Origin: Paracentrotus lividus
Lineage: Eukaryota > Echinodermata > Echinoidea > Camarodonta > Echinidae
NCBI GenBank assembly: GCA_940671915.1
Contig: CALNVZ010003425.1
Location: 38,834,939-38,898,938, forward strand
Length of the DNA: 64,000 nt
Direction: 5' to 3'
Shown here piece after piece: positions 55,472-64,000 of the stretch. The position numbers and the translations under genes were made by a program. Each line of letters starts with the position of its first letter. The first letter of the stretch is position 1. Under the pieces are notes generated by a model, which was not told the DNA's origin, did no database searches, and saw only the letters and a list, made by a program, of their open reading frames with translations.

Positions 55472-56040
55472 AGCCCCAGACCGGACCGAGAAATGAAAAC
55501 CCAAATTACATATAAAACGAAAGCTAATAATTTTACATAATACAACAATACCCAATTTAAGCGTTTTTATTGTCCATCTAGAAAGTATTTCATTAAAAAG
55601 ATGATCGAACCTCAACCAGGCCATCCCTCCCAAATACTCGAAAAGTTACCCCTATTTTGAAGTCGCTGGTGATGACGTCAAAAAATGTTAAAGGAATGCT
55701 ACATGCTAAATGCTGAATGAATTTACCCTTTCATTTCATAACAAAAGAATTCTAGCACACATGGGTTCTATTGTTCTGACATAGCAATACAAACGTGTTT
55801 TCTAAAGGCGAAACCCAATCATGCCTGGCCGTAGCATTCCCTTAACATTCTTTGACGTCATCACCAGCGATTTCAAAATAGGGGTAACTTTTCGAGTATT
55901 TGGGAGGGATGGCCTGGTTGAGGTTCGATCATCTTTTTATGAATACTGTTATGGAAATTGAATTTATTTGTGTGTATTCATGTTATACGCCTAATTAGCT
56001 TTCAATCGATGTAAGGTTGTACTCACTCCGTCCACGGTCT
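55472..56040. mobile_element. Element family B, copy 3
   Basis: AGCCCCAGACCGGACCGAG at the left; CTCCGTCCACGGTCTT at the right. TTAA lies at 55468-55471 and 56041-56044. The inner arms 'gatcgaacctcaaccaggcc' and 'ggcctggttgaggttcgatc' are exact inverses. Confidence 0.78.
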
Positions 56041-56044
56041 TTAA

Positions 56045-58470
56045 TCTTGTCTCTCTTTTATCCAAGTCAGCAGAAAGACTTGTACAGCCTTGAACTAGTG
56101 ACCTGCGCACACAGGAAGTGATATCCCAGATGCCCTAGCTTTTGCCAGTTTACTCATTTAAACACGCCCTTTTGGAATATAGGTTGCCAAACTTCACCCT
56201 CTCAAATCCAATGAATGTGACCATAGTAAATGGTTTTGGCTTTAGTCACATGCAGAATTATGTATCCTTCCAAACACCACACAAATGTCCTACCTAATAT
56301 CAAATCATTAATAATCAAATATATCTTCAGCAGGCATGACAGTTTTCTATCACTTCACTCAGCAGATTTACACTACATAGAATTTAAGAGGAATATAATT
56401 TAAACATCAATTTCATCTTCAGACATCAATGTAAAATTCAATCATATAAAGAGATAAAGTGCTAATATTTGTATTTCAAACTAAGTATTTAATTTATCTC
56501 TCTACATTTCTTAAAATAATTCAGCAATTAGCTGTACATTTTCCAATCATGAGAATTGTAAAGAGCAAATATTTTTCACTAAATGCAAGTGCAATGTTTT
56601 TGTGAAAGCTATAATCATTGCCTAATACTTAATTCACTTAATTATTCATAAAAATTAAGATCTGTCTCGCCATCTGATATAAATGTAAATTCATCAAATT
56701 CAAATAAGATATCAAGCTATTACATTACTATCAAAATAAGTATTTCCTCTTTTGATATCAACTACCAAAAAGTAAACGATGTAAAACCTTGAAAAATACA
56801 GTTTTTGGCATTGTTTAAATAATGTGTAGATCCCTTTTTCCCTTGAACTCATTTCCGTTGAGTTTTTTCTAACAAAGAATGATTTTAAATGATATGACAG
56901 GATATCATGAACATAGTAGGATATCCCTACTACCCTATCGGCTCAACTGGTATTTGCTTGGCTTTACCAAACCTTTCTTCAACATCTTAAAGGAAGGTTC
57001 CTGTTTTGGTTGTAAGATAGAATTGTGAGACAAACTGTCTCAAAGTGATTGGGAAAGGTTATTAATAATGCACTAAAATTTGTTTGTTGGTTTGTTTTTG
57101 TTTGTTTTTTGGTGCATCATGTCAAGGTTTGTGAATCACAAGAATGATAAGAAAATGACTAATTCTGCGGAGAATAAAATGAACCAAACACATACATGTA
57201 AATGTGTGCATCGGACTACACACACAAATGTTTTGTGTTTTTTTTTGTTGTAAATTACTGCTATATATAAGGGCATTTGAAGAGCAATCCTATGTAATCA
57301 TCCTTTTTAATATAATTTTCTTCCTAAATAACATGGATATCATTTTCAAGCTCACAATAGTTTGTTTCACCTTTCTCATAACAGGACTTTCCCTTTAAGA
57401 TATGCCTTAATCGGAGATTGGTTGATTATGATATACAATGTATGTATTTGGTTTCGATGTTCATTCTTTTTTTAACCCGTTGGGGACTGAGCCCGAATAT
57501 ATTCGGGCTGACGTCTATGGGAAATGTGTGTTATAGCCAAATCAGCTCGTCTCCGACAGGTTAATACAAGAGGCCAACATGGTGATAAATCTTCCATTTT
57601 ACGAGGTGACAATGTAATCTCTCAGGAGCATATCATAAAAATCATCTTGACAAAACTTATTATGTTTTTCTTCTTTAAATTCCAAATGAATGTAGTTTTT
57701 CCAATTCTGCCGCATTTCTTTGAAAATATCATACTTTGACCTTTTGTTCATGTATCACAGTCATCATGGGTTGTTTTTTTCAGTTCATAAAAAAAAATCT
57801 CCTCTGAATCTAAAATAGGAACATATTTCAGAATTGTAATGATATTAATTCCTCCAAGTTCTTCAATATATAAAAGTTGTATAAAGTTCAGTAACCGGCA
57901 TTACACTGCCTTATTGTGAATATAGGACTAAATCTCAAAAAGGTACTCATGGAATAAAAGTTCATTTTGAAAATAGTCTTTAAAAGCATAAAACGTAAAA
58001 CATTGATGTTATCACTCTAAAACATGTAAAAAGGATTCTTACAATCATGCAAAATGATTGTTCCTGAATTAATCAAAGGAAACAAAGGTTGTGAAATGAA
58101 AGAGTTATCTTAGCTTGAGTTTCCTGATGAGCTCAGCGGGCCCCTGGGAATTAAATAGAGAGGATCCTCGTTTACGAGGTACTGAAGGAAGAAACTAGTA
58201 ATTTGTTCTTCCTTATCTCTTAAAGAATTCTCATAATACAAACCGGTTTGTGACAAAATCATTTATCTGAAGCATTTGTGTTCTGACTCAATTGTTATCA
58301 GTCCAAACTGATGATTGATGAAATGCATACATTTGACCTTTTTCCATTTTAAAAGTTATAAAAAATGTTTTAAGAAATAGGGGTTTTTTATAGTTTGTTT
58401 TTGTTTGTTTGTTTGTTTTTTTGGACTGGAGACACTTTAGATAAGAAAATCTTTAAACGAAGAACTACAA
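56045..58470. other. AT-rich region without recognised features
   Basis: No credible exon, TIR pair or RNA gene. Simple T-rich tracts (for example 57085-57110, 58390-58420) only. Confidence 0.45.
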
Positions 58471-58472
58471 TT

Positions 58473-58865
58473 ACGGTGATGAGGTTTACGGTTCACCATG
58501 TGGTTAGTCCTAAAAGGACTGTTTGAGAAAGTGGAAGAGGAAATGAAGAGTTACAGAAAGTAGAAAATTGATAGGAGAGATAGAGAGTAGAGAGTAGAAT
58601 TAGAGGTAATCTTTCGTGATTTAGTCCTGAAAAGGACTGTAAACCACTCTACTTCTACTAAAGCCTTCTTCGCATCTCGTCTTCTCAACTGGTTTACAGT
58701 CTTTTTCAGGACTAAATCACGAATGATTACCTCTAATTCTACTCTCTACTCTCTGTCTCGCCTATTAATTTTCTACTTTCTGTAACTCTTCATTTCCTCT
58801 TCCACTCTCTCAAACAGTCCTTTTCAGGACTAACCACATAGTAAACCGTAAACTTCATCACCGTA
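58473..58865. repeat. ~390-bp long palindrome
   Basis: ACGGTGATGAGGTTTACGG at the left pairs with CCGTAAACTTCATCACCGT at the right. Arms of about 180 bases match with few differences ('ggaagaggaaatgaagagtt' against 'aactcttcatttcctcttcc'). Four copies of the inner palindrome TAGTCCTGAAAAGGACT (or variants) are spread through it. Confidence 0.85.
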
Positions 58866-59604
58866 TTCGAATCCACCATGCAAGCATCTACATTCAAACA
58901 CCATTTGAACTACAATTACACTGTATGTACACTTCTCTTGTATTACACAAAAAGTATAATGTAGCATGAGTCTCGAATTACAATGTAGGCCTACATTACA
59001 TGTATGTTGAAAATCAATGACATATACATCACATCTGACATTAGGTTGGATGCTAACTGATATCTCAAAATGTATAATATTGCTCCTCAAATGTCACGCA
59101 TATCTCCTGGCTCATGAAATTGGAGCAGTATACCCTAACCTGTCCAGTCATTACGCATCAATTATTCATGAAATGCCTCCAACTATAATATACAAGGTCT
59201 TTTTCCTCTCAATACAAAATAAGGGAAAGTAGACCTGAAGATGAAAAAGAATTAAAAGGTGTCTTTCTTCATTTCGAACAAGGGAAATGATCAAATATGT
59301 GTTGAAGAAAATTGCATCCTCTTTCTGGACATGTCACTTTATTGGGGCAGGGGGGGGGGGGGGGGGGAGGTTATAGCACATTATTATAAAAGTTCAATAA
59401 TTTTTACAGTTCGTTATTCTGAAGGTTCAATTCTTAAAAAATCACATTAGCTCTAAACTTAACTCCCTTTTTCGATTAACAATCATACTTCAGCCTTATT
59501 TTAGTTTTCAGCTTTAAAAAAAACAAAAATTTAATTTTGGGTTAACAAACCCTGCATCATTTAAGGGATAACAAACCTTGTGAATAATGAATCATCTCAG
59601 TTAT

Positions 59605-60207
59605 ACCCTTTTCTCACGTACCAAAATTTCCTTAGCCCCGTACTATAGGTAGTACTAACTTGCCATTTAGCCCCACCTATAGCACGGGGTAAAGCTTATT
59701 CCACTTTCTGTTCCGACGACGTTTTGGCAAAGTAGGCTAACCCCACCTATAGTACGGGATTCTCTGGCCCTGCAAAATAGCAGGGTTAGCCGGGCAATTG
59801 CGGTGTTTAGAGTGAAAAGCAGGGATTACAAACTCTCGTTGGAACAGAAACGTCCGGCTAAGCCAACAGCTGTGCACATGCCGTACTATCGAGCGCCAAG
59901 CCACATCGGAGGCAGAGCTGTTGTCCAATCAGAAATAAGCACTCATGAATATTCATAAATAGCGAACATGCCCTCGCTAGCCTCTCGATACAAAACATGG
60001 GCTGTGAAAGTAAGCGCGCGTGAATATTCATAAGCTAACGATAGTAAAGGGTTACCGATTTCTGTATGAGAACAGCGTGCATTTTCTTAGCCAGGGTTAG
60101 GCTGATATTTTGGCTCGTCAGAAAAAGAAAATAAATAGTACGGGGTAAAGGAAAGTATGGGGTTAACGATAGTACAGGGTTAAGAAAAGGCCTGTGAGAA
60201 AAGGGTA
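59605..60207. mobile_element. ACCCTTTTCTCACG-ended element, copy 2 (longer form)
   Basis: Ends as in 54955-55430, about 600 bases. The extra interior segment (about 59925-60045) carries two 'tgaatattcata' repeats and is absent from copy 1. Confidence 0.78.
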
Positions 60208-61240
60208 TTATAAAACTTTGAATTGCTACAAGAAATGTTCAGATTTACAAACACTATTTTATTTTCAGATAAATGAACCTCCAGGTACAGACAATTTGTG
60301 TACCGGTTTTCGGAAATAACGAACCTTCAAATTAAAAAGCTGCATTTGTTTTCTTGATTTACACATTTTAAGCAAAAGTTGCATGTTTTCTGAGTTGATG
60401 GCATATTTCTCAACAAATACCAAGTTTTAAATCTGACTCATGATAATGCTGTAATATTCATATGTTGAGTGGCAGGCATATATATTCATTGTAACCTTTC
60501 ACAAGACCACCCACTAGTGACCTGGTTTTGAGCAGAATCAGAGACCAAAAAGACCAAAGAATGACAATTCATTCACAAAGTAATGTTATTAACAGGAGTT
60601 TCTAAAACCTCTGAACTCACAAAAACAGGAACAACGTGTAACAGATTTTTATGCATCAACACAAGTTTTTAGCTTTTCCTATAGAGTTTTAATTTAGCAA
60701 TGCATAGATATGATACACATATTTCCACATTTGTACCACTCAGGTTCTACTGAAAAGCACAACTCTAATTGTACACACACAATATTGTCTGTTAAGAGCC
60801 AGACGGCGCTATTTCTGTACAAAGTCAATGGTAATAGCGCCCTTCTGGTTCTCAACGGAACACCTTTGAACTGTAGTAGCGCCCTTCCGGTTCTCAGCCG
60901 ACGATATGATGTCCCCCTAGTTTGATTTTTTTTTCAATTATACAGCTATTTCCAATCCAAACTTAAAACTTTTTTTAAACTCCAGCAACTGTTTTTATTT
61001 GATTCTGTGAAAATTGTTATTTCTGTCATTACAGTACCATAAACTTGTGATCATCTTAAACAAAATAAGACCGGGTAGAAAATGCTGCAGGAGCAAACTT
61101 TGAACCAATGCATAAAGACATCAACAGGTCAAAAACATGAAGAGGAAGGGAAGAAGACAAACTAACCATGATTGGAAACAGAACAGGAAATAAAACGAGG
61201 TAAACAAGAATATAGCCAACATCCAAACCAGGACAGACTT
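60208..61240. other. Region with a short TAGCGCCCTTC repeat only
   Basis: Three related segments at about 60798-60900 (AATAGCGCCCTTCTGGTTCT, AGTAGCGCCCTTCCGGTTCT, and an inverted AGAGCCAGACGGCGCTATT). Otherwise nothing recognised. Confidence 0.5.
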
Positions 61241-61241
61241 A

Positions 61242-61741
61242 GGGTGTGTTCAATGTCCAGTTTCAAATTTATACGCCAACATGATTCATGATACAAAACG
61301 CAATTACAAAACGCTGATATAAAGAGAAACAAAGTGTGTGTTCATTGTCCTCCATCCCCGGTTGTAAAAGTAAACGTGTTTCAAATCTCGATTTGGACGA
61401 AAATTTAAACGCCGAAAAATATGCGTTTTGAAACAAGATCAGCTCCAATTTTACGACCTTGAGCATCGCGATTGCAACGAAATGCGACACTGAACAGGAT
61501 TGAGTTTTCAACATGATTAAATGTGCTCTCGCAATGGAAGCTTCCGGTGCAAGTGAAAAAAGGAGAAGATGTTTGTTTTTTGAGAGCGGGGAATTTAAAG
61601 ACAATGGAAATATAATCAGCTTTAAATTTTTGACACTGAACGGTGCACCGCTGATCGCGTTTGTGTTTGTGTTTTGTAATTGCGTTTCGTACCATGATTC
61701 ATGTTGGCGTATCAATTTGAAACTGGACATTGAACACACCC
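61242..61741. mobile_element. Harbinger-like palindromic MITE, copy 2
   Basis: GGGTGTGTTCAATGTCCAGT is mirrored by ACTGGACATTGAACACACCC. TTA on both sides is consistent with a 3-base TWA duplication. Arms run nearly to the centre. Confidence 0.8.
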
Positions 61742-62336
61742 TTACAGACGGTCATTATAAACCTCATTGTAGAAAAGACACATTATAAAGAGCACTTGAG
61801 AACTTCTTAGACCAATCTATATAATCAATCATTAGTTATTAAAGTTGAATAAAACTTATTGAAATCTTTAATAAATTTGTAAGATTCATAGAACAGATAA
61901 AATGTATTCTCGTAACACCTGACTAAATGAACAATATGTGCGTGGACATCCCATTGAAACGCATGTTAATTCTACAACACGTGTCTCTATGGGTTGTCCA
62001 AGAACTTAGACTTATGCCGGTTTTGTGAAACGACCCCCAGGTAAAGAAGTTCTGACTCATTCCCACATACAATGCATACATGCATGTTATCAGATTTCAT
62101 AAAGGGTTGGGCAAATAAATGAGACAATAGTTTCCTTTTGGACAGATCATATTAGCAACGCTAATGCGAGTATATGAATTGGTGAGACATAAAAGTGTTA
62201 TGTTTCCTACAAATATAGCCTCTCTGTAGAGTAGCGGAAAGTTTCAAGACACTTCTTTCCGGGATTAGTTCAGAATACCAAACTCACAATTCACTTTATT
62301 ATCTTACACTTTTTCTTCCCAAAGAAGTTTCAAGTT

Positions 62337-62927
62337 AAAGGAGAATTGTCCCTTTGTAAATAGTTGGCTTACTGTGGATGCAGAAAAATCAAATAAACAC
62401 ATTAGTGAAGATTTGGTGAAAATCGGATAAATGACAAGAGAGTTATGAGTATTTGAATATTGAGATCTCTAATGACATAGGAAATCTCCCATTGGCAACG
62501 CGGTCACCATTTGTGATGTCACAAAGGGAGAACTCCCCATATGGTGTGCACAAAAACTATTCAAAATGTCTCTTTATTTTCATTCTAATGATAGAACAGC
62601 TTTTCTTTTCATAATATATTATGACTTTCATATATTTACAAGTCATCCCATAAAAAGATTCTTTATTCTCCCTTTAGAATCAAGAAAAAAGAGGATTTTA
62701 GTACAATGTGTACAATAGACATGGGACAGATCTCCCTGCATTACATCACACATCATGGTCGCGTTGCCAATTGGAGGGTCTCCATATCATAAGTGATCTC
62801 AAAATCTAAAAATCCATATCTCTCTTATTCATTGCCTGATTTTTCTGAAACTTTCCCAATATGTTTTGGAGGTTTGTCTCCATTCACTGAAGCTAAATTT
62901 CTCTGAGGGGATAATTCCCCTATAAGG
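62337..62927. mobile_element. Diverged foldback element
   Basis: TTAAAGGAGAATTGTCCC at the left and GGGGATAATTCCCCTATAAG at the right. Inner arms share 'gagagttatgagtatttga' and 'gatttttagattttgagatc' style similarity and 'cccattggcaacgcggtca' against 'tggtcgcgttgccaattgg'. Confidence 0.6.
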
Positions 62928-63179
62928 TCTCTGTGGTTATAAATTACCTTACTTAACTTAATTGAACCTTTATTTTGTTTTTGAGCATTATTACCTTTTG
63001 GATATTTTTTTCTAATACCACATTTGCAGCTCCTGATCTCTAGATGCCGTTAAATTGTATAATACTTGTTTGTGTTTTAAGATCTTTTATGTTTATTTTG
63101 TATGTATTTGTATGTGTTTACAGGCCCCCCTAAAAACAGTTTTATACACTTGATGGGGTCACCCTTTTATATAAAAGAG

Positions 63180-63222
63180 AATAAATAAACAAATAAATAA
63201 ATAAATAAATAAATAAATAAAT
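63180..63222. repeat. (AATA)n tract
   Basis: Eight or more ATAA units after 'tatataaaagagaataaa', possibly the 3' tail of a degraded retroelement. Confidence 0.8.
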
Positions 63223-63296
63223 CATGTTACATGAAATGAAACAAAATGGCTAATCTACAACGCTGAGCCGATCCCATGAAGGTCAAAGAGTAAACA

Positions 63297-63435
63297 GGGG
63301 GGCATTTCATCAAAGGACTTGTCAGACAGTTTATCCGACAAATTTACTCTCAGCCAATCAGATGCAAGGATTTCAGTAGCTTATAACAGTATGTCGGATA
63401 AAACGTCCGACAAGTCCTTTGATGAAATGCCCCCC
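63297..63435. mobile_element. 140-bp palindromic MITE, copy 2
   Basis: GGGGGGCATTTCATCAAAGG is mirrored by CCTTTGATGAAATGCCCCCC. Interior 'ctcagccaatcagatgcaag' and 'ttcagtagcttataacagt' match 11741-11880 closely. Confidence 0.85.
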
Positions 63436-64000
63436 AGATATTTTAATCGTATAAGTTTATATATGGCATTCCGCCAAAGAAATAGGCTTGTACTAAATGT
63501 GCCAACATGCATAAATTAGAGAGACGGAAGTCCAAAGTATGCTTAGACAACAATTTACACATTGTTTAATAAAATGATTGTCTAGAACTTGATACATGAA
63601 GCTTCACATCAATAATCTCTTCTCTGAATGAAGGAAGTTCATAGAACAAATGCTGTAATCGTGGAAATATTCGCGGTACATTAATTTTCGCAGATTTCGC
63701 GCAAAGATCAGCAGCCGCGAATTTAAAAACCTGGGAATATATGAGCATGCTTTTTTATGCATGTATTGGGTGTGTTCAATTGCGTGCTTACTAACATGCA
63801 GCGCAAATTCATGAACCTGTGAACATTCTTTGAGGCCGCTCAGCGCGAAAAATTAATTGTGCAAAAATAACAGCGAATACAGTATATCAGTACCCGTAAT
63901 AATATTTTACATTTCATGTATTATTTTACAATTGTTGTTAGCAGTTTGTAAGCAATTAAGGCCAACTATATAAAGGCAATTATAATGCCTCAAGCCCAGC

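Noticed and set aside
57204..57398. 64-residue hydrophobic frame resembling a small membrane protein
   Set aside because: T-rich sequence by chance; no homology recognised and no flanking gene structure.
61269..61739. 156-residue minus-strand frame
   Set aside because: Lies entirely within a palindromic Harbinger-like MITE that also occurs at 51821-52304 with a broken frame.

Overview
This is eukaryotic, AT-rich, intron- and transposon-dominated DNA. It has no bacterial operons or rRNA/tRNA genes. It has spliced exons with consensus GT..AG borders, non-LTR retrotransposon fragments with (ATT)n tails, and a dense layer of inverted-repeat DNA elements (TA-, TTAA- and TWA-flanked). A marine invertebrate deuterostome, most likely an echinoderm such as a sea urchin, fits best. 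That is an inference from genome texture and from the type of recombinase gene, not from a diagnostic marker.

The centrepiece is a plus-strand gene at about 4854-34371 that can be assembled by hand from 13 exons. All splice phases agree, the total coding length is 1809 bases, and the predicted protein has 602 residues. It starts with a short C2H2-like zinc finger. It continues with a helical core-binding region and a complete tyrosine recombinase (phage-integrase-like) catalytic domain: Arg287, Lys317, Arg398, His423 and a Tyr431/432/433 cluster. It ends with a charged tail containing a basic, nuclear-localisation-like stretch. It looks like a host-type, intron-rich gene descended from a mobile tyrosine recombinase (Crypton-like or a related lineage). 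A second, broken exon of Crypton-like N-terminal type lies upstream on the minus strand (3346-3613).

Layout. 1-1200: degenerate ~170-bp tandem repeat carrying AGGTCA half-site arrays. 1845-4761: mariner-like TIR element with foldbacks and the Crypton-like exon. 4854-34371: the recombinase gene, its introns packed with nested mobile elements (mariner-like, piggyBac-like, GC-rich MITEs, a TA-flanked MITE next to a LINE 3' end, a purine-rich minisatellite). 28594-35749: a ~3.55-kb segment present twice in direct orientation around a run of 25 Ns, almost certainly an assembly duplication. The last two exons are broken in copy 1 and intact in copy 2. 35750-39230: minus-strand LINE interrupted by a foldback and a MITE. 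39230-53440: mostly repeats and unrecognised sequence, including four evenly spaced X-box-like palindromes. 53446-53538: one convincing coding exon of an unidentified minus-strand gene. 54955-63435: more MITEs, including a ~390-bp palindrome at 58473-58865.

Most of the interest lies in the recombinase gene, the assembly duplication that hides its 3' end, and several nested-insertion histories that can be read directly from empty-site comparisons.
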